From the NCBI GenBank assembly GCA_963204995.1, contig CAUJKL010000820.1, positions 1-40,847 on the forward strand: 40,847 nucleotides of DNA. Reading direction: 5' to 3'. Positions 28,699-36,560 of this stretch are shown in pieces; the stretch's first letter is position 1; each line of letters opens with the position of its first letter. The translations under genes and the position numbers were made by a program. The notes beneath the pieces were generated by a model. That model made no database searches, was not told where the DNA came from, and saw nothing but the letters and a program-made list of their open reading frames with translations. This stretch comes from Planctomycetota bacterium (GTDB taxonomy: Bacteria > Planctomycetota > Planctomycetia > Pirellulales > Pirellulaceae).

Positions 28699-29607
28699 AT
28701 GGTTCCACCTAGACCGACTCAGACCGGACGGCGAGCGACGACCAGTCGCGGGATAGCCGGTACGGCAAGCGAGTCCGAACTGAAGAAGATACCTGCAACC
28801 TGGAATGCTGACAGCATCGGGGAGTTCCGCGAGTGGGTTGCTGAAAAGGGGGCGGCCTACGTCGGCAGCGCCTTCATAAGCGATTGTGCGGACTTGGCAA
28901 TTACGCTCCTCATAACTTTCGCGAAGTCAAAGGGGCTCCCGGTCTCACTGGAACGGCGTTCGGTATCCGAGGATTGGAGCCCACGCAATGCCATTTCAGC
29001 TTGGCGATTTCGCCACGAGTTCGGCGACATGCTATCGTTATCGGATACAGGCGGCGACTATGACAAGCTACTTAAAATTGCGAAGCAGAAATTTGGAGCG
29101 TCGCATCTGTACAACGTGCGCAGGGGGAACACGAAGGAGGTTCCGCGCGACTCGCTAACTACGGGAGACCTATTAGTCGGAGAACCGCACAACCATCCGG
29201 GAGTTCTTCACACCCAGGTCGTCCTTAGCTCGCCAGATGTTCGTATTACGGTTGTTGACATCGAAGGAATCATCGCGCTCATGAAGCAGAAGTCCGTGAC
29301 CGCTGAAGACTGGAAAAAGGCTGTTACGACGGTGGAAGCATTGGAGATTCTTCAGGGTAGCCAAACAACAGGTGGGGGCGGCACCCAGATCATGCGAAGG
29401 GCCTGGGGAGTTCAAACTCTCGCGTACTACGAGTACTGGAACCAACAAGCACAAATGCGGGAGACGCTAGGGGAGCACAACATCCGACCCACGGGCACCA
29501 TCTATAAGCAAATTGAGGTGGTTGGAAGCAAGAGTCCATTTGGCGCAGACGCCACATTGCTCCCTCGGCGCTGGGACTTCGACGATTTCAACCGGCCAGA
29601 TCGTTAG
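28699..29607 (+). CDS. NlpC/P60-like predicted amidase or cysteine peptidase, candidate T6SS cargo effector
   Basis: 302 residues. No signal peptide; a basic, flexible N-terminus of about 30 residues. A Cys-centred helix FISDCADLAITLL (C63) resembles the DCxxL nucleophile helix of NlpC/P60 and related papain-like folds. It is followed by TGDLLVGE (155-162) and LHTQVVLSS with H171, matching the GDL...H-x-x-x-V spacing of NlpC/P60 enzymes. The C-terminal 110 residues are helical and unassigned. It is the last gene of the T6SS effector island, with a perfect ribosome site. A peptidoglycan-cleaving effector is the natural guess. No immunity gene follows; the next sequence is a remnant on the other strand. 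Confidence 0.6.
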   Translation: MVPPRPTQTGRRATTSRGIAGTASESELKKIPATWNADSIGEFREWVAEKGAAYVGSAFISDCADLAITLLITFAKSKGLPVSLERRSVSEDWSPRNAISAWRFRHEFGDMLSLSDTGGDYDKLLKIAKQKFGASHLYNVRRGNTKEVPRDSLTTGDLLVGEPHNHPGVLHTQVVLSSPDVRITVVDIEGIIALMKQKSVTAEDWKKAVTTVEALEILQGSQTTGGGGTQIMRRAWGVQTLAYYEYWNQQAQMRETLGEHNIRPTGTIYKQIEVVGSKSPFGADATLLPRRWDFDDFNRPDR

Positions 29608-29620
29608 TCACTGAGACCCA

Positions 29621-30253
29621 TCAATGAGTCCACTCCACACCAATGTAGGGCGTGATTCCCGGTGAGTAGACGGTCGTATTGGTGAAGGTCGTGGTGCCGA
29701 TCGTTTCGTCGGGCAGGCGGAGGTTGAGGTGTTCCAAGTACGTTCTGTCGAACAGGTTCTCGATACCGCCTACCACATTCATGTTTTCGGTGATGTTGTA
29801 GTAGCCCCGCAGGTATGCCGTCATGAATCCCGCCGTGGGCGTTTCGACCTGCACCGGCCCGCCGACGGCAACGGCATGCACGAAGCCGACCATATCCTGG
29901 TTGTCGACGATGCGGAATCCGAAATCCGTGCCCCCTTGAGGCTGGTCCGCGGGATCGTGCCAGCGGAGACCGATGCGTCCTTCCAAGGGTGAGATTTGCG
30001 GCAACGCTCGATCAATACCATGGTCGCGACCGTCGACGTAACTAATCGAACCATAAGTCGACAGCATGGGTGTCACGTTCACTTCGCCCGCTGCCTCGAC
30101 ACCAGCCAGCGTTGCATAGTCGGTGTTAATCGTTTGCAACAGCCGAGCCCCGATCGGCGGGCTGACCAGGTTGTCCTGGTACGTGAGGCAGAACACGGTT
30201 CCAGGCAGAACACGGTTCCAGGAACCGATATGAGTGCCGATTGCTGTGTTCAT
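29621..30253 (-). pseudogene. C-terminal remnant of a TonB-dependent outer-membrane receptor
   Basis: About 210 codons on the minus strand read as the last beta-barrel strands of a TonB-dependent receptor: NTDYATLAGVEAAGEVNVTP, SYVDGRDHG, SPLEGRIGLRWHDP, NVVGGIENLFDRTYLEHLNL and a final SPGITPYIGVEW. Family members are 650-900 residues, so the plug and most of the barrel are missing. The frame is lost near 30190-30250, where a 17-base tandem duplication occurs. It lies 13 bases from the convergent NlpC-like gene, marking the right border of the T6SS island. Confidence 0.8.
30187..30220 (-). repeat. 17-base perfect tandem duplication
   Basis: GGCAGAACACGGTTCCA occurs twice back to back (30187-30203 and 30204-30220) at the 5' broken end of the TonB receptor remnant. 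Seventeen is not a multiple of three, so the duplication shifts the frame of any gene reading through it. Confidence 0.95.
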
Positions 30254-30442
30254 CCAACTCGTAAAGAAGGCTGCCGCCGGTGGTGTGTACCTGAAAGGAC
30301 AACTTCATGGCCGACCCCAGCGTCAGAAGACGACAGCGACCGATGACACTCCAGTGTTTGTCACTTCGACGTTTGCTGATTTCAAACTTGCATGCCTGCC
30401 GTTTGAACAGTTACCGTCCCTTCGCAGTCGCACAGAGCTGAA

Positions 30443-30689
30443 ATGTCTCAACAGTACGAATGCCAGAATTGTGCTTCATCGGACGTGCCATTCGTGGAAG
30501 AACTGGGGAAGTGCCTGTGCAAACTGTGCGAGCAGATGATTGAAGCCAGGCCTCCGATTACGCCGAAGTGAATCTTTGTCAGTCACGGGCACAACGGCAA
30601 CCAAACCGCTTGTCATCGGGAGCAAAGCCAGGCTGGAGAAACGTGGACATGATGTCCGGTTCGACAAGAGCGTGATCAAGGCCGGCAAC
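30443..30689 (+). pseudogene. Zinc-ribbon/TIR domain gene remnant with a nonsense codon and a frameshift
   Basis: From ATG 30443 the frame encodes a 42-residue zinc ribbon with CQNC and CLCKLC knuckles, ending ITPK and TGA (30569-30571). The same frame then continues IFVSHGHNGNQTACHR, the first strand and loop of a TIR domain, so the TGA probably replaced an Arg codon (CGA to TGA). At GGG 30618-30620 one extra G shifts the frame; in the +1 frame the domain goes on as SKARLEKRGHDVRFDKSVIK and AGN. After about 30690 TIR similarity is lost. Undamaged genes of this kind encode zinc-ribbon-TIR NADase or adaptor proteins in bacterial immunity. If a cell still makes anything, it is the 42-residue ribbon. 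Confidence 0.7.
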
Positions 30690-31062
30690 TGTGCCGATGT
30701 GTTGCCGCTGGAGGTCGTCAAAACGCTGGGCTGCGTTCCGCTCGAAACCGGATATCTCCACGCTTCGAAGAAACGGACCAGACGAGTCTGTTGATCGTAC
30801 AGCCGTACGTGGTTACTTATGCACGATTCGACAAGCCCCAGGCGGGCTGGTACTGCTTGCGAGGATCCGCCTGCAAGAGATGTAACTCTACGCACGGGCA
30901 TGAATGACTCACTGCCAAACATCTGAGAACGCGGGGCCTTGATAGTGGAATTGCAACTTTCGGCTGAGTATGCTGGTCACATGAGAGGTGTCGCTAGTTA
31001 GCCCAGGCTGTCTGGCCCGTCCCGATCACTGTTCCGCCAAACTCTTACGAGATATTGCAACC
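30690..31062. other. Non-coding or degraded stretch upstream of the PfkB-AAA-RyR gene
   Basis: No intact gene is seen. A plus-strand fragment near 30785-30895 reads SLLIVQPYVVTYARFD then a Cys-rich tail (WYCLRGSACKRCNSTHGHE), which looks once-coding, but I cannot assign it. The rest must hold the promoter of the following gene; no convincing elements were found. Confidence 0.35.
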
Positions 31063-34026
31063 ATGGCCAAGAAGCAAGCTAGGCGTGAGCGAACGGCTCA
31101 AGAGACGCCGGTGCCGGAAAAGTCACCGATCCCGGACAACGAATCGGAACAAGCAGCAATCAAGAACACCATCGTCGTGACAGGTGACCTTGTTTGGGAT
31201 CACAACCTGCTGCACGATCCCGCCAGGCCACAGGTATATCATCGACCGACCGGGAACAAGGTCTTGCAAATGATCCCTGGGGGGGCGTGGTACTTGCGGA
31301 GTGTTCTGAGAGCCGCGTTGGAGGATCTGGTGAAGAAGGGCGCGGTCGAGCTATTCGCCCCGCAGGAAGAGCCAGCCGGAGCCGGACGTCCGATCGGGCA
31401 AGCCTACTCGTACTGGGCGCTGCACGATATTAAGCAGGACAATAAAACGAAACGGCCCAGCCAAGTGTGGCGGATCCAACAATTCAACGGTTGCCAAGTT
31501 GCGTCCAATCTCCAGAACGCGAAGCAGCTCCCCATCATCGGCACTCTGGAACAGGACGCGCTCAAGAAGCCGAGAGCGACCAACGGGCAAGAGGAAGTCA
31601 GCAGGCAAGAGATATCCGACAAGGATCTTGAAGAGCCCGATCTGCTGGTCATTGACGACCTTTGCCTCGGTTTTCGAGACCACAAACATTTGTGGCCACC
31701 CTCACTGCAACTCGAAGAAGGGGGACCGGGGCGGATTGTCCTGAAGGCCAGCACGGCCCCCGACGAAAGCCCGCTCTACGAAACACTGTTTAAACGTTTT
31801 GCGGATCGTTTGACGATTGTGATTCCAGCGGAAGTGCTCAGACTGCGCGGAGCAAAGCTTACGGAAGGGCTGTCGTGGGATCGTACGATCGAGGAGATCG
31901 CAGCAGAATTTGCGACGGGCAAGTCGGCCCACGACTTGGCGCGGTGTCGTCGAGTGATCGTCACGTTCGGCACCGAGGGAGCCGCCAGTTTTACTCGCGC
32001 CCGGTCGCGAATCGGTCCCGCGCAGGACGATCCGTGGGATGCTGATTATGTCCGCGATGGAAACGTCGAGTTCGAACGTTTTGTCTATCATCCCGACGAG
32101 TTCGAAGGAAGTTGGAAGAGTCGGCGTCCCGGTCGCATGTTTGGTACCGGTTCGTTCATTACAGCCGCTGTCGCGTGGCACGAAGTAGAACCAGAAAACT
32201 ACCCGCTGTTCTTCGCTATGGCGCGCGGACTGGCCGCGATTCGAGACAATCATGAGCAGGGTGGTGGGCCGCCTGACGCGTTTAACCCCGAACCTGTTGC
32301 TGCGAGAGTTCGCCCGATTCTGCGACCGATGACCAAAGAAGATCTCGCCGCCGACGGTTCGAAAGAGAACCCCGACAAGTCGCAAGATGAAGCCCACTCG
32401 TCAAGACCCGAGGTGGATCTGGCATCTGACTTTCGTTCGGCATTTCCCCATGCTGTGCTGAACGATGATGTCATGAGGCATCAGCCCGCCGACCAGTCGA
32501 ATTTGTTACGAGACGTCGCCGGTCCCAGGTTGGCTTATCTGCTGGCCAAGGCCGTGGAAGTTGTGCAACGCGGGCCCGAGCTGGCGCTCGCCTCGGCACC
32601 CAAAGCGAAGTATGGCGGCTTTACGACGGTCGACCGACTTGAGATTGAGACGTTTAACAATACTCGCCGGCTAATTGCCGAGTACTTGAGACGTCCGGAA
32701 GACACCAAGCCGTGTTCGATCGCCGTGTTTGGACCTCCGGGGGCGGGTAAGGGGTTCGCCATCAAGCAACTCGCACAAGAGTTAATGCCAAGCAGTGATC
32801 GACCGCTCGAGTTCAATCTCTCGGAGTTTGGCTTATCCGATAGCGTCCAATTGCACGAGGCCTTTCACCAGGTGCGTGACGCGACGGTTCGCGGTGTCGT
32901 CCCGTTGGTTTTCTGGGACGAGTTCGACACCGATGACCTCAGGTGGCTCAAGTACTTCTTGGCGCCAATGCAGGATGCAATGTTTCGTGCCGGCAGTATC
33001 CTGCATCCGTTTGGCAAAGCGATCTTTGTTTTTGCCGGTGGTACTTCCAAAGCCTTTCAGGAATTCGATCGTTCCAAAGACGCGGACCCGGACATCAAGA
33101 AGTTCTTTGGGTCCATGAAGGGGCCTGACTTCGTGAGCCGGCTCCGCGGCTACGTCAACATTAAGGGCCCGAATCCGATTGGAGCGGTCGGTGAGAGTGT
33201 GGCACCCGACAAGGATCCTTGCTTCTACATGCGGCGAGCGATGATCATCAGATCGTTGTTGGTTCGCAACTACCCACATTTGATCAGCCGCCAGTCCGAT
33301 GCGGCGTTGGTCGACGCGGCTGTGATTCGTGGTTTTTTGCAGGTGGACGAGTTTTTACACGGCGCACGTTCGCTGGAGGCCGTGTTGACGACCAGCAACT
33401 TGCACGATGCGGAACGTTACAGCGTGGCAAGACTGCCCGCCAAGGAAATTCTCGACCTGCACGTGTCCGAAGATTTCCTAACGCGAGTGGACGAGGGTGC
33501 CTTGGAAACCGATGCGATGGAAGCAGCGGCCTCGAAGCTGCATGCCGGTTGGGTAGAAGGACGAATCGGCGAGGGCTGGCGACTTCCCACGAACGCTGAG
33601 CCCCAAAAGTTCGACGAGGGCAAGATGATCGACCCGCGCCTAGTTGACTATGAGCTCTTGCCGGAAAGTGCGCAAGAGGAGAATCGTCAGCCGGTGCGGC
33701 AGCTTCAAGCCAAACTCGCCGATATTGGATTATGCGTCGAACGTTGCAGCCCCGGACATGAGCCTGATTCGCTATCGCCTTCCTACACCACGTTGGAATT
33801 GCAGGAATTTGCCGAAATCGAACACGATCGCTGGGCTCGCGAAAGATTGTTAAATGGTTGGGAGTGGGGCAGTGTGAAATCCGACGCTAGACGGCGGCAT
33901 CAGGACATACTGCCCAGCAGCAAACTCACAAAGGAAGAGCAGGAGTACGATTTGCGGCAGGCCACGGACACCCGAAGTGCAATCTGGTCCAGTGGCTTCA
34001 AAATCGTAAAATGCGTTCGTGATTAG
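31063..34026 (+). CDS. Multidomain protein: PfkB-like domain, AAA+ ATPase and two RyR domains
   Basis: 987 residues from ATG 31063 (a GTG at 30988 would add 25 atypical residues). Residues about 35-420 resemble a PfkB/ribokinase fold: TIVVTGDLVWDHNLL, RRVIVTFGTEGAASFTR, and FGTGSF (360-365) where active kinases have GAGD; the base Asp is Ser364, so it may bind rather than phosphorylate a ligand. Residues about 530-760 are AAA+-like with Walker A GPPGAGKG (557-564) and Walker B VPLVFWDEFD (D619, E620). The C-terminus has two RyR-like modules: HAGWVEGRIGEGW (H827, W830) and HDRWARERLLNGWEWG (H921, W924), the second followed by the usual KLTKEEQEYD helix. RyR domains in bacteria are linked to nucleotide-dependent conflict systems, suggesting a ligand-sensing defence ATPase. 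Confidence 0.75.
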   Translation: MAKKQARRERTAQETPVPEKSPIPDNESEQAAIKNTIVVTGDLVWDHNLLHDPARPQVYHRPTGNKVLQMIPGGAWYLRSVLRAALEDLVKKGAVELFAPQEEPAGAGRPIGQAYSYWALHDIKQDNKTKRPSQVWRIQQFNGCQVASNLQNAKQLPIIGTLEQDALKKPRATNGQEEVSRQEISDKDLEEPDLLVIDDLCLGFRDHKHLWPPSLQLEEGGPGRIVLKASTAPDESPLYETLFKRFADRLTIVIPAEVLRLRGAKLTEGLSWDRTIEEIAAEFATGKSAHDLARCRRVIVTFGTEGAASFTRARSRIGPAQDDPWDADYVRDGNVEFERFVYHPDEFEGSWKSRRPGRMFGTGSFITAAVAWHEVEPENYPLFFAMARGLAAIRDNHEQGGGPPDAFNPEPVAARVRPILRPMTKEDLAADGSKENPDKSQDEAHSSRPEVDLASDFRSAFPHAVLNDDVMRHQPADQSNLLRDVAGPRLAYLLAKAVEVVQRGPELALASAPKAKYGGFTTVDRLEIETFNNTRRLIAEYLRRPEDTKPCSIAVFGPPGAGKGFAIKQLAQELMPSSDRPLEFNLSEFGLSDSVQLHEAFHQVRDATVRGVVPLVFWDEFDTDDLRWLKYFLAPMQDAMFRAGSILHPFGKAIFVFAGGTSKAFQEFDRSKDADPDIKKFFGSMKGPDFVSRLRGYVNIKGPNPIGAVGESVAPDKDPCFYMRRAMIIRSLLVRNYPHLISRQSDAALVDAAVIRGFLQVDEFLHGARSLEAVLTTSNLHDAERYSVARLPAKEILDLHVSEDFLTRVDEGALETDAMEAAASKLHAGWVEGRIGEGWRLPTNAEPQKFDEGKMIDPRLVDYELLPESAQEENRQPVRQLQAKLADIGLCVERCSPGHEPDSLSPSYTTLELQEFAEIEHDRWARERLLNGWEWGSVKSDARRRHQDILPSSKLTKEEQEYDLRQATDTRSAIWSSGFKIVKCVRD

Positions 34027-34429
34027 CCACGATCAATGTCTCCTTTTGGACGCGATTCATTCATCGTGTTTCTTGGTTCCGTAGGCGGAGCGCTCGTAGT
34101 ATTTGGTATGCGTCTCCCGATCTCCCGAATGCAGATGTTCTCGAACGCCGAGTCTCCGATCGGAGAACTCTTGCGGTTGCAAGTCAGATTGCGGTTTTCG
34201 CGAGTGGGGTGTCTGTCTGGACGAGATCGCCATCAGCGCGAAGGACGGACACATCTCGCCCGCATTTGTCATCGTAGGCCGGACCGAAGGTCGCAACCCC
34301 TTGCCGGAGCTTCGCAAACGCAAAATAGCTTGAAATCTTGGTGTCTCGTAAATCCACTCGACAACTGCGACCGAAGTTCCGGCAGATGCGGCGTTTGCTT
34401 CGATCCGGCCTACAACTGATGAGAAGTGC
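34027..34429. other. Degraded intergenic stretch
   Basis: Several short overlapping frames on both strands, none complete. A minus-strand frame (34057 to about 34320) ends in a hydrophilic tail (HTKYYERSAYGTKKHDE), and a plus frame has DEIAISAKDGHISPAFVIVG; both look as if once coding, but I recognise no family. Confidence 0.35.
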
Positions 34430-34720
34430 AGCAGGTTCCCTCACTCTCTGCCAAGTCGCTGGACGGGAAGCAGATTCAGCTTCTGCTTTCGAACCCCGCC
34501 ACGACCAATCCGTTGTTCCTGTTGGTGGCTTTGGAAGAGCTGCGGGGCTTCGGTTCGTTCGAGGAATTGAATGATCGGATCCAAGCCTTTCCCCGCACCG
34601 GCGACACGGTAACTGAACTGTTCGAGCAGGTGCTCGAACGGCTGGAGATTGAGTTCGGCGAGGACCTAGTGCGGAGTCTGTTCCAATTGCTGGCAAGTGC
34701 GCGGCGAGGCCTCTCGGAGC
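34430..34720 (+). pseudogene. Internal fragment of a STAND (NACHT-like) NTPase gene
   Basis: About 95 codons match the winged-helix side of STAND NTPases with WD40 or TPR partners: LSLSAKSLD-type helix, NPLFLLVALEELRGFGSFEE, RIQAFPRTGDTVTELFEQVL and LLASARRGLSEPE. Both the P-loop part and the C-terminal sensor repeats are missing. Homology stops at about 34720, where transposase sequence on the other strand begins, so an insertion or deletion cut the gene here. It is on the same strand as the TIR remnant 3.7 kb upstream. Confidence 0.7.
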
Positions 34721-34729
34721 CAGAGCAAT

Positions 34730-34985
34730 CGACAAGCAGTCCGCCCAGCCGTGTATGGCAGATGATTTCGCCATCGGGAGGTTTGTCGCCGGTAGGCTCC
34801 GGCAAGTCGCCGGTGAGCGGCTTGTTGTCCAGATTCTGGTGCGGTCTCTCTGCGTGGTAATGATCCACCCACTCGGAAACGAGATAGTTAACTTGGCGAC
34901 AGCGTCTAAAACCAAAAAGTTTAAGAGATTGTTGGAATGAATTCCAAGAAGCGGTCGAAGTGATAGCAATGTAATCGCGAACGAA
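34730..34985 (-). mobile_element. C-terminal remnant of a DDE (rve-type) transposase
   Basis: On the minus strand the reading NYLVSEWVDHYHAERPHQNL, DNKPLTGDLPEPTGD, then IICHTRLGGLL is the C-terminal end of an integrase-core transposase of the type frequent in planctomycetes. The upstream part is frame-shifted and soon lost at the end of the HDOD gene, so the element is dead. Terminal inverted repeats could not be identified. Confidence 0.7.
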
Positions 34986-35001
34986 ATTGCGGTTTTTGGC
35001 A

Positions 35002-36198
35002 CTAGGCGACCGTGTGATGAGGCCTGGCAATCGCGGAACAAGCGTCAGCATCGACCCCCGCGACTGCCATGTATTCGAGATCCAGAAACGTCTGTGCGGG
35101 TAGCTTGCCAGCCGATGCCGTTTCATTCGCAATGGCGTTTGCAAGGTGAACGGCAGTCAAGACGACTGGTGTGGAGTTTTCCACTCGTGACGGTTGGTGA
35201 TGGAACGCAACCGCTTCAACGATCGAATTCGGTAGACCCCAGAGCGAGAGCAGATAGGCGCCGATGTCGGCGTGAGAAGTCCCAAACCAAGCCTGTTCGC
35301 CTTGCCAAAGTGGACTGTCGCCGTAAGCGGCGAGTCGCTTTACGCTCGCATATTCCTCGGCTCTCTCCGTCGCCAAGATGAGCTTACCAACATCGTGCAT
35401 CATGCCGGCAAGAAGGGCCTCTTCTGCTTCCTGAGCCGTCGCGCCCAGCCCCCAGGCGATCCGATGTGCGGACTCGCCAACCTCGATACTATGCTGAGCC
35501 AGCTCTTCGACGTTGATCGCAGCGCTGCCGCGTTGATCAAACTGCGAAAAAACGCCGGCCGTCAGCACCAACGATTTCACCAACTCGATTCCGAGCAAGC
35601 AGGCCGCCTGCAACGGACTGGCGATGTGCTGCCGAAGGCCAATGAACGATGAATTTACTAGATGCAAGAGTTTGGCGGTGATCGCCACGTCTTGGGCGAC
35701 GATCCTGCCCACTTGTTCCATCGAGCCACGCGGGTTGTGCAGCTCCTCGACAAGTTCGGCGTACACGCGCGGGATCGAAGGCAGCTTGTCGATGCGCCCA
35801 ACAATCGAGCGTAGATCGTGATTTGCGAGTTGGTCGCGAACCCGCAGCGCGCGAATCAGAAACGCAAAGAGGTCATCCGGCCGGCAGGGTTTCGAAAGGA
35901 AACGATGAGCAGGGCCCAGTGCGCGGAACATGGATTCTTGAGGGGCTTGTCCCGATAAGATAAGGCGGACCATCTCCGGAAATTCGCCACGGACGCGATT
36001 CAACAGCTCGGCACCGTCCATGCCTGGCATGCGCATATCCGAAACGATCGCATCAAACGACTCTTGACTCAGTAACGCCAACGCGTCACTTCCACTCGTT
36101 ACATACTCTGCTTGCAACGCTTGCGCAAAGCGACGCATCAATCGCTTGAGCCCAGCGAGTATTAACGGATCATCATCAACGAACAGCACACGAATCAT
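35002..36198 (-). CDS. Response regulator with HDOD output domain
   Basis: 398 residues from ATG at 36198, where the receiver domain starts (IRVLFVDDDP); the longer frame to 36249 adds unrelated residues. The receiver domain fills about 1-120, with acidic pocket D8-D10, phospho-acceptor D54 (IVSDMRMPG) and the late Lys in FLSKPCRPDD. The HDOD domain follows at about 134-330: LPSIPRVYAELVEEL, VAITAKLLHLVNSSFIGLRQ and LLAGMMHDVGKLILATE, the last keeping an HD pair. Such proteins act in two-component signalling, often tied to motility or stress regulation. No histidine kinase is adjacent. It ends close to the transposase remnant. Confidence 0.93.
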   Translation of the reverse strand: MIRVLFVDDDPLILAGLKRLMRRFAQALQAEYVTSGSDALALLSQESFDAIVSDMRMPGMDGAELLNRVRGEFPEMVRLILSGQAPQESMFRALGPAHRFLSKPCRPDDLFAFLIRALRVRDQLANHDLRSIVGRIDKLPSIPRVYAELVEELHNPRGSMEQVGRIVAQDVAITAKLLHLVNSSFIGLRQHIASPLQAACLLGIELVKSLVLTAGVFSQFDQRGSAAINVEELAQHSIEVGESAHRIAWGLGATAQEAEEALLAGMMHDVGKLILATERAEEYASVKRLAAYGDSPLWQGEQAWFGTSHADIGAYLLSLWGLPNSIVEAVAFHHQPSRVENSTPVVLTAVHLANAIANETASAGKLPAQTFLDLEYMAVAGVDADACSAIARPHHTVA

Positions 36199-36560
36199 GG
36201 TGCATGTTGCCCTCTTAGTTCGCCGCAGAAACCATCCGCGACTGCCCACTCTCCTGTGAACGCCGCACGATCGTGCAAAAGGCGTCCAATGAATCGTACT
36301 TCACTAATTAGCAAGTTGACCCCACACACGGGGCGGAATTGTCGAAAGTGGTCGCTCTGTAGCGGTTGTCCAGATGGAATCGACAAAAAAAGCGAGGTGA
36401 GACTGCCGGGGCGAGAGTCAACGATCGCGAGCGGCGGCCAGAGCCGAGACCTGAAATCTGGCTTCTCATTCCTTTCGCACATTGCGAAGACGGATGGTCG
36501 CCGCAAACAGACCGATGATGAAAGCGAAGAAGATCCGCAGTGAATATCGCTTGGCGGTCG
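36199..36560. other. Intergenic region between sulfatase and HDOD genes
   Basis: About 360 bases with only short, overlapping frames that show no family features. It should contain the promoter of the HDOD gene (minus strand) and the end of the sulfatase transcript. I see no clear terminator hairpin, tRNA or conserved RNA. Confidence 0.4.

Noticed and set aside
30126-30308. Idea that removing one copy of the 17-base duplication restores the TonB receptor frame
   Set aside because: Joining the upstream frame (from 30308) to the barrel frame would need a different shift; deletion of 17 bases brings in a stop-containing frame instead, so the receptor was already broken or rearranged.
30476-30922. 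148-residue minus-strand frame
   Set aside because: It is opposite the TIR remnant and contains no recognisable motif; the plus-strand zinc-ribbon/TIR reading explains the sequence better.
34184-35041. 285-residue minus-strand frame over the transposase remnant
   Set aside because: The transposase similarity is in a different minus frame, and this one crosses both the STAND and transposase remnants.
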